Part shown: in pieces, positions 27,074 to 35,982 of the stretch
Layout of the letters: each line of letters starts with the position of its first letter
Position numbering within the stretch: the first letter of the stretch is position 1
Source: Colwellia echini
GTDB taxonomy: Bacteria > Pseudomonadota > Gammaproteobacteria > Enterobacterales > Alteromonadaceae
Length of the DNA stretch: 64,000 bases
Direction: 5' to 3'
NCBI RefSeq assembly: GCF_002843355.2
Contig: NZ_PJAI02000018.1
Span: forward strand, 1 to 64,000
The notes under the pieces: generated by a model
Told to the model about the DNA's origin: nothing
The model's database searches: none
What the model saw: the letters and a program-made list of their open reading frames with translations, nothing else
Translations under genes and position numbers: made by a program

Positions 27074-28162
27074 ATGAATAAAAGATTTGAGGCATTAGAT
27101 GCTTTTAGGGGATTATGTGCTTTATGTGTAGTGATACTTCACATGCGGTTTGTGGGGACATTTACAGAGCTTAACTTCTTTAGAGGAAGCGGTATTTTCG
27201 TTGAGTTCTTTTTTGTATTAAGTGGCTTTGTGCTTGCTCATAGCTATGGTTTCAGAAAAAACCTGAACTTTAAGTCTTATATGAAAGCAAGGTTCTTCAG
27301 GATTTATCCTCTACATTTTACGATGTTTATTTTTGTATTTGTCTTTCAACTTGCTAAGTTTTTAATTTATAAATATACATCTATAAACTTTGATGGTGAG
27401 CCTTTAGCACATCAGTTTGCTATAGGAGAAATTTTACCTAATTTAATGTTAATTCATGCTTGGACTCCATACACGGAGCTTTATAGCTTTAATGGGCCTT
27501 CATGGAGTATTAGTATTGAATTTTATATGTATGCTTTATTGTTCGTTAGCATTGTTGCGTTTAAATCGAATAAGGTAATAAGCTGGTTGGTAATTTCAAT
27601 GATGGCTTTCTTATTAATGTACTTTGACTCACATATATTAGTAGGGAGTGTACTTAGAGGGCTTTCTGCCTTTTTTGGAGGAGCTGTAATTTATGTTGTT
27701 TATTGTAAGATTTCACACCTCAAAGTACCGTATATATTAGGAGGTTTTATTGAGGTATTACTGATTTTATTAATAATACTTATCGTACAGTCGGATCTAG
27801 AATACCGCTCTATATTAGCCACCATATTATTTATAGTGACGGTATTGTGTTTTGCCTTTGAATGCGGAGCAGTTTCCAAAATTTTAAAAGTTAATGTATT
27901 CCAGTATGCCGGAAAGCTATCTTATTCCATATACCTTACTCATTTTGTGTTGCTTATGTATATTTCCGGTATATTAAAAGTACTATCTAAATTAACAAAC
28001 ACTGAAATGGTATTAAGAATTAATGATTCGTACTTTATGAATTTAGGCAGCGTACCAGTAAATACTTTTTTTGCTATTTTAATCATTCTCATAACAATTT
28101 ATATCTCAAACATAACTTATAAATACATTGAACTTAAAGGTCAAAAATTAAACAGAAAGTGA
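27074..28162 (+). CDS. Membrane acyltransferase (Acyl_transf_3)
   Basis: 362 residues from ATG 27074 (MNKRFEALDAFRGLCALCVVILHM); a TTG 12 bp upstream is possible. It is a polytopic acyltransferase-3 protein with the Arg and His of the first helix, GIFVEFFFVLSGFVLAHSYG, PSWSISIEFYMY and LSYSIYLTHF. No SGNH domain. It probably modifies the same polysaccharide or its lipid-linked precursor. The ribosome site is weak. Confidence 0.82.
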   Translation: MNKRFEALDAFRGLCALCVVILHMRFVGTFTELNFFRGSGIFVEFFFVLSGFVLAHSYGFRKNLNFKSYMKARFFRIYPLHFTMFIFVFVFQLAKFLIYKYTSINFDGEPLAHQFAIGEILPNLMLIHAWTPYTELYSFNGPSWSISIEFYMYALLFVSIVAFKSNKVISWLVISMMAFLLMYFDSHILVGSVLRGLSAFFGGAVIYVVYCKISHLKVPYILGGFIEVLLILLIILIVQSDLEYRSILATILFIVTVLCFAFECGAVSKILKVNVFQYAGKLSYSIYLTHFVLLMYISGILKVLSKLTNTEMVLRINDSYFMNLGSVPVNTFFAILIILITIYISNITYKYIELKGQKLNRK

Positions 28163-28536
28163 TTGGGCCCCATTTGTTGTGTATTGACTTACTTAGATCG
28201 TTATAAGGTTATACCGAGTGAGTAATTTGTAGGATTCAATAATCTTAAAAAGATAAAGCGTTATTATTACACGGGCACTTATGCAGGTTGATTTATTAGA
28301 GATCTTGCTAGATTTTTTATAATAACAGGTTACTCTTTTGCTGTTTTCGCAGTGACTTGCGTACTAACGGCTAAAATAATGAAAGTTATTTTAGCCGAAT
28401 ATAGTCGTTTGATTATTGGCTATTAAATAAATATTAACACCAAAAATGCTGACATTTTAAATCACATTTTTAAATTGTACTAATTAGAAAATATAAAGTA
28501 ATTGTCTAATTTTGTTAATTTGAACAATAAAAGCTA
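28163..28536. other. AT-rich gap holding an acyltransferase remnant
   Basis: No intact gene. The only recognisable content is the broken acyltransferase tail at 28310-28426, annotated separately. The remainder is AT-rich leader of the polymerase-like gene at 28537. Confidence 0.6.
28310..28426 (+). pseudogene. Remnant of an acyltransferase C-terminus
   Basis: Thirty-eight open codons ending in TAA read ITGYSFAVFAVTC...LAEYSRLIIGY. This parallels the end of the acyltransferase at 23929-24969 (VVVCCICVALVMKK...KFSRYIIGY): hydrophobic helix, basic turn, then SR(L/Y)IIGY and stop. The same frame has a stop codon just upstream (TGA at 28288) and no start. I read it as the surviving 3' end of a deleted duplicate or replaced gene. 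Confidence 0.6.
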
Positions 28537-29778
28537 ATGGCTAACAGGCGTATTTATGAACCACTTATTTTTGGCAGAAAAATGAATTACCTAATCGATA
28601 TAAATTCATGGAAGCGCAGGGCTCTCGTTGCCTATCTATATGCAATAGTTTCGATTATGATATTTGTTTTATTAGGCAGCCGTTCAATTTGGTTGTTATC
28701 AGTCATGTTTTTATTACCTTTTTGCTATAACAACATCACATCGCTATGTCTAAGGTTCGGTAAATCTAATATCGTTCTTTTGATTTTAGCCTGGTGTTTT
28801 ATGTCAAGTTATTGGTCTAATTGGGCTGGTCTTGTAAGACTTGAAACGCTATTTCAATGTTTTATATTCTTTACCGCATTATTGATATCGGAGATATATT
28901 CCCCAAATACAATATTTCGAGTATTACGAGATGTTGCTTTATTATGTGTTGTATTAGTGTTTATTTCATTAATATTATCCCCGAGTAGTAACCTCTCTAG
29001 TTTTGTTGCCATTTATCATCATAAAAACACGACAGGTCAATTTTTAGGTTTGTGTACAATAATATTGCTATTTTCAAAAGATGTCCTTAGGTTCAAAAAA
29101 ATATTTATATTATTGTCACTATCTTTATTGCTACTAACAAACTCAACAACTTCAATAATCGCTTTTATATTAGCTATATCCGCAGGATATTTAACTATAT
29201 CAATAACTGATAGCACACGAGCATGGCTTCATTTTACGTTAAGTCGAGTTGGTTATTGGGCTTTACTGTTTTTATTTATCCAGATCTATATTTTTCATAT
29301 TGATATCTTAGATTTTATTTATAATAACTTATCCGATGAGGCTATCACTGGGCGAGGCATACTTTGGAAAACAATGCTTTATCATGCAGAAGAAAAAATT
29401 GTTATGGGCTTCGGTTATGCATCAGTGTGGTGGCACGACGACTATTCTGAGATCTACTTTACAGACCTAGCACGAACAAATTTAAATTGGGTAGAGAAAT
29501 TATCTGGCTCAGATGGGGGGTTTGTTGATGTTGTTCTGTCGTTGGGTCTTATTGGTTTATTTATGTTTATTACTTTTCTATATACGATACTCTTGAACTT
29601 ATTAAAAATGGATGATCGTAATCAACGCTCAATTTTAATTTCACTATTCTGCCTTATAACCACCTTTGGCATAACGGAGAGCATTTTTCTGGTTCCGCAA
29701 AACGCATTCTGGTTTTTTCTACTTTTAATATTCTGTATGAGTATCCCTATAAAGAATAAGAATAATTATGTCTGTTAA
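28537..29778 (+). CDS. Wzy-like polysaccharide polymerase (O-antigen ligase family)
   Basis: 413 residues with about ten to twelve spans. HHKNTTGQFLGL, ITGRGILWKTMLYHAEEKIVMGFGYASVWW and the following loop match the Wzy_C/O-antigen-polymerase region. It would link lipid-carried repeat units in the periplasm. ATG 28537 is used; an in-frame ATG at 28582 (MNYLIDINSW) may be the real start, as neither has a strong ribosome site. The stop overlaps the flippase start by 11 bp, so the two are coupled. The product fits the missing polymerase of the locus. Confidence 0.8.
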   Translation: MANRRIYEPLIFGRKMNYLIDINSWKRRALVAYLYAIVSIMIFVLLGSRSIWLLSVMFLLPFCYNNITSLCLRFGKSNIVLLILAWCFMSSYWSNWAGLVRLETLFQCFIFFTALLISEIYSPNTIFRVLRDVALLCVVLVFISLILSPSSNLSSFVAIYHHKNTTGQFLGLCTIILLFSKDVLRFKKIFILLSLSLLLLTNSTTSIIAFILAISAGYLTISITDSTRAWLHFTLSRVGYWALLFLFIQIYIFHIDILDFIYNNLSDEAITGRGILWKTMLYHAEEKIVMGFGYASVWWHDDYSEIYFTDLARTNLNWVEKLSGSDGGFVDVVLSLGLIGLFMFITFLYTILLNLLKMDDRNQRSILISLFCLITTFGITESIFLVPQNAFWFFLLLIFCMSIPIKNKNNYVC

Positions 29779-31090
29779 ATACAATTTAAAAAAAGGGGCT
29801 TGGTACGCGGTTGAAAACGTAACCATGATAATGTTTGGCTTGCTAAGCGTTATATTAGTGGCCCGAATATTTGGCCCAGAAAGTTTAGGTAAGCTGAGTT
29901 TAGTTCAAGCTATTACAGCCATGTTGCTTTTTACAGTTGTTTTAGGTTTAGACCATATTATTGTACGTGATATTGCCCGTACTCCAAAAGACAGCCGCTA
30001 TATTTCAACAGTGTTTATTCTGCAAGCCTTAGCTTGGAGTGTCCATTCTGTCATAGTTTTTTTTGTGTTGTGGTGGTTGAGTGATAATGGCATCGAAAAA
30101 GATGTAATCATTATATTTTTAGCGGTAATAGCGGGTACATATTTTAGCCGAGCTACTGTGCTTAAACTGTATTTTCAAGCGATAAATCAACCAAAAAAAA
30201 TAGGCACCTCGGCAGTATATTCTAGGTTATTAGGTTTACTTTACTTAGCTTGGGCGCTGTTAAATGATTATAACTATGAATACATAATACTTTTTATTCC
30301 AGTGCAAACATTTTTTCATTTTTTAATGTTATTACGTTTTTATTTAAAAGAGCAAACAGAGCCATTCAAGTTAGACTTTGATCTAACGCTAGTAAAGAAG
30401 CTACTTACCGAAGCATTACCCCTATTAGCCGCTGCAGCGTTATTTCCTGTTTTTATGCAGGCAGATATCTTGTTAATTGCTAAATTATTAGGTGAGTATG
30501 AAGTAGGTATTTATAGCGCCTCAAGCCGTTTAATAACTCAGCTTGTGTTTTTAGGGCATATAATTACTATGACTTTTTATTTGGCTTTATCTAAAAGAAT
30601 AGATAATAACAGTACTGATGAAGTTATATTCACAAAAGGTCTTATTAAAATATTGTTTATTTTTGGCTTTGTCATGAGTTTAGCAGTGTCAGTTATGGCC
30701 GATTTTATTATAGAGTTACTGTATGGTGAAAGCTTTAAAGGAGCTGGAGACGTACTTGCTATTATCGCATGGAAGTGGGTTTTTATATTTCCAGCGGCAT
30801 TATTTTCTCGGTTATTAATTTTAAAAGGATTAATGCGATACGAACTGATTAAATCGTTAGTGGTAGCTGCTTTTAGTTTAACGGCTAACTATTTACTCAT
30901 TCCTGTTGTAGGTATTACAGGTGCGGCGGTTATCTCGGTGTTATCTTACTTTATTGCCGACTATTTAATTTATAGCGCTTTTAAACCTACCCGTGACATA
31001 TTTAAAATAGCAAGTGTGTCAGTATTTGAAGTGTTTTTTAAGCCTCGCCAAACCGTATTAGATATTCGTCACACCTTAGGGAGTAAATAA
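29768..31090 (+). CDS. Wzx-type oligosaccharide flippase
   Basis: 440 residues with about twelve to fourteen spans of the MOP/polysaccharide_synt type (KKGAWYAVENVTMIMFGLLSVILVARIFGPESLGKLSLVQ; ADILLIAKLLGEYEVGIYSASSRL). It flips undecaprenyl-linked repeat units to the periplasm. The ATG overlaps the polymerase gene, and the stop overlaps the next glycosyltransferase start by one base, so these genes form one tight unit. Confidence 0.88.
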   Translation: MSVKYNLKKGAWYAVENVTMIMFGLLSVILVARIFGPESLGKLSLVQAITAMLLFTVVLGLDHIIVRDIARTPKDSRYISTVFILQALAWSVHSVIVFFVLWWLSDNGIEKDVIIIFLAVIAGTYFSRATVLKLYFQAINQPKKIGTSAVYSRLLGLLYLAWALLNDYNYEYIILFIPVQTFFHFLMLLRFYLKEQTEPFKLDFDLTLVKKLLTEALPLLAAAALFPVFMQADILLIAKLLGEYEVGIYSASSRLITQLVFLGHIITMTFYLALSKRIDNNSTDEVIFTKGLIKILFIFGFVMSLAVSVMADFIIELLYGESFKGAGDVLAIIAWKWVFIFPAALFSRLLILKGLMRYELIKSLVVAAFSLTANYLLIPVVGITGAAVISVLSYFIADYLIYSAFKPTRDIFKIASVSVFEVFFKPRQTVLDIRHTLGSK

Positions 31091-32046
31091 TGAGGATAAC
31101 GTTATCACTAATAATTCCCATTTATAATGCCAAAGATTTTATTGTTGAAACAATACAATCAGTACTTTATGAAATACCAAATAACGTTGAAGTTATACTT
31201 GTTAATGATGGTTCAACAGACAATAGCGTTGAAATTATTAAGCAGAACTTTGCCTCACAATTAACCTCAGAACAGCTTATTTTAATTGAGCAAACCAACG
31301 CTGGCGTTAGTGTTGCTCGTAATACCGGCATAGAGCAAAGTAAGGGTGAATACATTTCATTTGTAGATGCAGATGATTTATTATTTAATAATTATTATGA
31401 GTCTGTTTTTTCTATAATTAATTCACAATCACCTGATATTATCGATATTGGTTTTAGGCAGTTTTCAGTCAATGCCGATCTAAGTAAAAACCCTGATATG
31501 TTTACTTATAATAATTTTGGGCTGTTAAATACTGATGATGTTATTAGTAATATATTCGCTAAATCTGTTTTTTATTCTTGGGCAAGAATAACGAAAAGAA
31601 CAGTGTTAGGTGATTTACGTTTTCCTGCCGGGGTAAATTTTTGTGAAGATATGATTTTTTTGTATCAGTTATATCAGCAAAGTGAGCGTATTTATCATAT
31701 AGATAAAGCGTTATATGCCTATCGTGATAATGCCGCTGGCGCTACTCGAAATATGAAGCCTGATTATATAAAGTCTATGTTAATGCTATATAACCAAATA
31801 CTTAATGATAATCGACCAGAAATTAGCTATTTAAAAATCAATGTGTTTTATGTTATTTACCGCTGTCACTGTGAGTTAAATAAACGAATATCAATACCTT
31901 TTGCGGTTTTTATTGATACTAAAAAACTTGCCGTCCGCTCTTGTTTTGATAAAAAAATCCCATTACGCAAGAAAATGATCTTAGCCATACCAAATATACA
32001 TAGGCATTTAGTCAAGCTAAAAAACTATTGTAAATCGAGAACTTAA
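31090..32046 (+). CDS. Family 2 glycosyltransferase
   Basis: 318 residues. The GT-A fold begins with LSLIIPIYNAKDFIVETIQSV, followed by VNDGSTDNS, GVSVARNTGIEQSKGEYISFVDADD (the DxD-like metal site) and FCEDMIFLYQL. It transfers a sugar from a nucleotide donor to the lipid-linked oligosaccharide on the cytoplasmic side. Donor and linkage cannot be read from sequence. It overlaps the flippase gene by one base. Confidence 0.85.
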   Translation: MRITLSLIIPIYNAKDFIVETIQSVLYEIPNNVEVILVNDGSTDNSVEIIKQNFASQLTSEQLILIEQTNAGVSVARNTGIEQSKGEYISFVDADDLLFNNYYESVFSIINSQSPDIIDIGFRQFSVNADLSKNPDMFTYNNFGLLNTDDVISNIFAKSVFYSWARITKRTVLGDLRFPAGVNFCEDMIFLYQLYQQSERIYHIDKALYAYRDNAAGATRNMKPDYIKSMLMLYNQILNDNRPEISYLKINVFYVIYRCHCELNKRISIPFAVFIDTKKLAVRSCFDKKIPLRKKMILAIPNIHRHLVKLKNYCKSRT

Positions 32047-32047
32047 A

Positions 32048-33196
32048 ATGAAAATAATATTTAGGATATCAAAGCTTGGCTTTGGCGGCGCTGAGCAAGT
32101 TTTTATTTCAGTGGCTCGCGAGTTAAGTAAAACGCACCCTATTACCATTATTTTTGCTGTTGATAGTGAACAAGGCGATAACGTTACTCATGTTAAATCG
32201 CTAGGATTTGAAGTGGTTTCTTTAAATGCCTCACGAACTCTTAACTCGATAGTGCCATTAGCAAAACTAATTACTAAAGAAAAGCCAGATGTAGTTATTT
32301 CAGCGTATACCGATACTAATGCTGCATGTTTATTATCAAAAGTGATAGCAAGATATAAAGTGCCAGTTATTGTAAGTGAACATGCTGCACTGAATGAACA
32401 TTGGCAATTTAAATCGAACTCAAAAAAGAAAGTTTTAAGGTTTTATGTCGGTTGGGTTTATAAGCTGGCTGACAAGGTATTGTGTGTATCAAAAGGTCTT
32501 GAGCAGCAGGTTAACCTTTTATTGAAACAACCCTCGAAAACGTTAACCATTTATAATCCTGTTCGTTTTAATGGCTCCTTTAATAAAGGACTTAAAAATG
32601 AAAATGATGAAAAAAATGAAACGCAAGTAATTAAAAATATTGAAAGTGCTAGGGTTTTGAGACTGGTTGCTGTTGGCAGAGTTGTCCCGCAAAAAGATTA
32701 CTCAACCTTGATTAAGGCTATATCAATAATTAAACAACAACAGAATGTACATCTTAATATCGTTGGTGGCACCACAGATAAAAAAGAATTTAATAAAGTT
32801 AAGTCTTTAGTGGCAGAGTATGGCTTAGAAAAGACTATTGAATTTGTTGGTTATAGTGATGCCGTTGAAACCTATTATAAAAAAGCTGATGTTTTTGTTT
32901 TATCTTCCGCTTGGGAAGGGTTTGGTAATGTTATTGTGGAAGCTATGTCATTTGGTCTACCTATAGTATCTACTAATTGCAATTACGGGCCTGCAGAAAT
33001 TTTAATTGATGGTAAGTATGGTCGTTTGGCTGAAGTAGGAGATAGTGAATCTTTGGCAAAGATCATCATAAAAGAAGCACTTGACCCTTTAGTTACTGGA
33101 GAAACCCTAATAAAGAGATCTAAAGACTTTTCAGAGGAAATTATTGCCTCCCAATATTATGAATTAATCAATGAGGTAATTAAACATGACTCTTAA
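32048..33196 (+). CDS. Family 4 (GT-B) glycosyltransferase
   Basis: 382 residues. The N-terminal Rossmann half begins KLGFGGAEQVFISVARELSK. The C-terminal half has VGRVVPQKDYSTLIKA, VFVLSSAWEGFGNVIVEAMSFGLPIVSTNCNYGPAEIL, the E-x7-E type donor site of GT4 enzymes. It is one of several sugar-adding enzymes of the repeat unit. It overlaps the next gene by 11 bp. Confidence 0.87.
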   Translation: MKIIFRISKLGFGGAEQVFISVARELSKTHPITIIFAVDSEQGDNVTHVKSLGFEVVSLNASRTLNSIVPLAKLITKEKPDVVISAYTDTNAACLLSKVIARYKVPVIVSEHAALNEHWQFKSNSKKKVLRFYVGWVYKLADKVLCVSKGLEQQVNLLLKQPSKTLTIYNPVRFNGSFNKGLKNENDEKNETQVIKNIESARVLRLVAVGRVVPQKDYSTLIKAISIIKQQQNVHLNIVGGTTDKKEFNKVKSLVAEYGLEKTIEFVGYSDAVETYYKKADVFVLSSAWEGFGNVIVEAMSFGLPIVSTNCNYGPAEILIDGKYGRLAEVGDSESLAKIIIKEALDPLVTGETLIKRSKDFSEEIIASQYYELINEVIKHDS

Positions 33197-33746
33197 ATTT
33201 AGTGAGCTTATTAAATCAGATTTATATAGGTACCATGGTAATATTACTATAGGTTTATTTATAAAAAGCTTACTATTTAACAAAGGGTTTAAGTTTTCAT
33301 TTTGGATGCGACTTGCCAAACATTATGATAGCAATCCTCTGTTACGCTTTTTTCCTAAATTTATGTTTAGTTATTACAAAAGAGTCTTTGTCTCAGATAT
33401 AAATTATCGAGCAGATATTGGAGAAGCTTTTTGCATACGGCATGTATTTGCGACAACGTTTGGTGAAAATGTCGTCATTGGGCGAAATTTTACAATAGTT
33501 CATTCTGTTACGATTGCAGGTAAAAATGGTCATTTCCCTGTTATTGGAGACAATGTTTATTTAGGCGCAGGTTCCTGTGTCTTAGGTGGTATAACTATTG
33601 GTAACAATGTAGTCGTGGGTGCTAATGCAGTGGTAACAAAAGATATTCCAGATAACGCTGTTGTGGTTGGTAATCCAAGTAAGATAATTTCGTATAAAGG
33701 CTCTAGTAATTCCATAGAAAACAAATATGAAGGAACTGATTTGTGA
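33186..33746 (+). CDS. Hexapeptide-repeat acetyltransferase (serine/sugar O-acetyltransferase type)
   Basis: 186 residues. A short helical part is followed by left-handed beta-helix hexapeptide repeats (FGENVVIGRNFTIVHSVTIAG, IGDNVYLGAGSCVLGGITIGNNVVVGANAVVTKDIP) and the closing VGNPSKII. It resembles CysE-like O-acetyltransferases often found in capsule loci, using acetyl-CoA to modify a sugar. Substrate unknown. It overlaps both neighbours by 4-11 bp. Confidence 0.82.
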   Translation: MTLKFSELIKSDLYRYHGNITIGLFIKSLLFNKGFKFSFWMRLAKHYDSNPLLRFFPKFMFSYYKRVFVSDINYRADIGEAFCIRHVFATTFGENVVIGRNFTIVHSVTIAGKNGHFPVIGDNVYLGAGSCVLGGITIGNNVVVGANAVVTKDIPDNAVVVGNPSKIISYKGSSNSIENKYEGTDL

Positions 33747-34777
33747 AACATATAGTTACATTAGGTACTTGTAGTAAGGGCGGGATAGATTCTGTTATAC
33801 AGGGTTATATAGACAATGGCTTATTTGCAGATAAGAAACATACTCGCATTAAGTCGCACCAGGGGGCTGGGAAAGTAGGTGATTTATTTTTATTTTTAAA
33901 GGCAAGCTTGCAACTCATCTGGTTGTCTATAAAGGAAAAAGAACTGATTTTACATTGTCATATGTCATACAAAGGGAGTTTTTGGCGAAAACTAACTTTT
34001 GTTTCAATCGCAAAATTATTCAATAATCGCACTATCATACATTTGCACGGTTCTGAATTTAAAGATTATTTTGAATCTAGATCAAAGTTTACTCAAACTC
34101 TTTTGCTTTGGTTAATTAAAAATGTAGATGAATTCGTCGTATTATCTGATAGTTGGTTTGATTATCTAAAGTCGATATCTGGTCGAAGTGTTGCTGTTAT
34201 AAATAATTATGTTGATATAGATAAAGTCCACGCAACTCGACGTAAAGGACATATTTTATTTCTGGGCGCTTTTATAAAGCGTAAAGGCATTTATGATTTA
34301 ATTCATGCGGTTGCAAAACTTGATATAGATTATCATTTACATTTATGTGGAAGCGGTGAAAATGATAAGGTTCATGAGTTAGTAGATAAGCTAGAGTTAA
34401 ATGACTCTATAACCTTTCATGGTTGGATAAATACAGAGCAAAAGCAACAGCTTTTAAGCGATTGTGAATTAATGATTTTACCAACATATAATGAAGGTTT
34501 ACCTATGGTTATTATTGAGGCGATGGCTTGTGAAATTCCAATAATTTCTACACCCGTTGGTGCTATTCCTGAAGTGATTATTGAAGGAGAGACAGGATAT
34601 TTATTTAATCAAGGGGATGTAGAAGAAATGTACTACAAGTTAACTCGTGTATTGAATAATGATAAAGAAAATGAATATGTTTGTCATAATGCTAAAGCAT
34701 TTTATGCAGATAACTTTACATCACATGTTGTTTTACCAAAGTGGAATAAACTATATGAGAAAGTATCAACCTCTTAG
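33743..34777 (+). CDS. Family 4 (GT-B) glycosyltransferase
   Basis: 344 residues. The N-terminus HIVTLGTCSKGGIDSVIQGYID and the C-terminal ILFLGAFIKRKGIYDLIHAV, ILPTYNEGLPMVIIEAMACEIPIISTPVGAIPEVIIEGETG are typical of GT4 enzymes. It overlaps the acetyltransferase by 4 bp and the lyase-like lipoprotein by 23 bp. Probably the last glycosyl transfer step in the repeat unit. Confidence 0.87.
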   Translation: MKHIVTLGTCSKGGIDSVIQGYIDNGLFADKKHTRIKSHQGAGKVGDLFLFLKASLQLIWLSIKEKELILHCHMSYKGSFWRKLTFVSIAKLFNNRTIIHLHGSEFKDYFESRSKFTQTLLLWLIKNVDEFVVLSDSWFDYLKSISGRSVAVINNYVDIDKVHATRRKGHILFLGAFIKRKGIYDLIHAVAKLDIDYHLHLCGSGENDKVHELVDKLELNDSITFHGWINTEQKQQLLSDCELMILPTYNEGLPMVIIEAMACEIPIISTPVGAIPEVIIEGETGYLFNQGDVEEMYYKLTRVLNNDKENEYVCHNAKAFYADNFTSHVVLPKWNKLYEKVSTS

Positions 34778-35531
34778 GGGGCCTATTAGTTTTATAACTA
34801 TATTGGTATTACTTTTTGCTTGCACCTCATCTGAGCAGAATAAGCCAAATGAAAAAGGATGGTTTGCTTTAGTTAACGATGCTAATTTTCTAGCTGAAGT
34901 ATCTGCAGCTTTATCAGCTTCAAAACTACAGCCTTTTATGCACTTAGAGGCTCCACTAGATAATGTGGATGTTGGTAACGATAGTGTTACTTTTACTTTA
35001 ACTCCAGAACAAGAAAAAATATTTGGTGGTATTCGTTCGGAGCTAGCTGTCAACTTTCCTTATGTTGTAGGAGATAAAATAACGTATCGTTTTGATATGT
35101 TAATCCCTGATGATTTTTTGGCTGATAAAGGGAAAAACAGATGGTGGCTTTTTGCTCAATGGCATGACCAACCAAATCCTCAATTAGGTGAGACGTGGTC
35201 TGGTTTTCCAAAAAACTCTCCTCCTATAGGATTGTTTCTTGAAGAGAAAGATAATCAATTTGGGATGACAATTCATTATTTAGGCAATAAAAAGTTTTGG
35301 TTTCCTGTTAATAAAGGAAAATGGAATCGTTACGCTTTTAATATTACTTGGAGTAATGATAGTGATGGCGAGTTAATATTTAGTCTAAATGATGATGCAC
35401 TAAAAACTTTTAATGGGAAGAATATGCTAAATAATTACCAGCACTATCTTAAAATTGGCATGTATCGTAATCCTAATATCAACTCATTAAATCATGTTGA
35501 ATTTAAAGAGTTAATTATTGTGAATGAATAA
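34755..35531 (+). CDS. Polysaccharide-lyase-like lipoprotein (heparin lyase I / PL20-like fold)
   Basis: 258 residues from ATG 34755, whose product starts with a lipoprotein signal (ITILVLLFAC, then TSSEQ); a longer frame from 34659 runs inside the previous gene. The jelly-roll region with IRSELAVNFPYVVGDKITYRFDMLIPDDF and NRWWLFAQWHDQPNP resembles the polysaccharide_lyase family that cleaves uronate-containing glycans such as glucuronan. It probably trims or degrades the exopolymer made here, acting from a membrane anchor. The exact substrate is inferred from ugd in the same locus. Confidence 0.72.
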   Translation: MRKYQPLRGPISFITILVLLFACTSSEQNKPNEKGWFALVNDANFLAEVSAALSASKLQPFMHLEAPLDNVDVGNDSVTFTLTPEQEKIFGGIRSELAVNFPYVVGDKITYRFDMLIPDDFLADKGKNRWWLFAQWHDQPNPQLGETWSGFPKNSPPIGLFLEEKDNQFGMTIHYLGNKKFWFPVNKGKWNRYAFNITWSNDSDGELIFSLNDDALKTFNGKNMLNNYQHYLKIGMYRNPNINSLNHVEFKELIIVNE

Positions 35532-35982
35532 TTAACTTATAGTTAAAAAAGGGGTGAAAAAAATTCAATTATCAAGTTAAAGTGTATATGCGATAATGGG
35601 AAGGTTCTTTTTTTATCAGTGCTTATCCTTTTATTAATTGAGGAAATTCACTCACTTATGTCTATCTATAAAGTTTCACACTTGTTAAACTTACACTTAA
35701 ATATAATTAAGTTAACAAATTGAAAATAAAGGGCATTAGCTTAGTTTTCATACCAGTTAATTTGTAATATACAAGTCTTATAGTATTAATTATTTACGAC
35801 CATATTTGTTAGATTACGCTTATACCCCGTAAGTTTACGGATGTTGATATTTAATAAAGTGGCTCATTTTATATTTTAGAAAATTAGACCAACCTAAACT
35901 TTTAAAGCGTCGAGAACTTTCTAAAGCCATATTTCGGTAATAAAAACTAGTTAAAATTAATGTTATTTTAAAAGGGATAGTT
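35532..35982. promoter_or_regulatory. Intergenic region before the export genes
   Basis: 450 bp of AT-rich sequence without a coding frame. A perfect 14-bp palindrome (CCGTAA-GT-TTACGG) lies at 35827-35840, 140 bp before the beta-barrel gene, and could be an operator for a separate promoter of the export genes. No terminator is obvious after the lyase gene. Confidence 0.45.
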
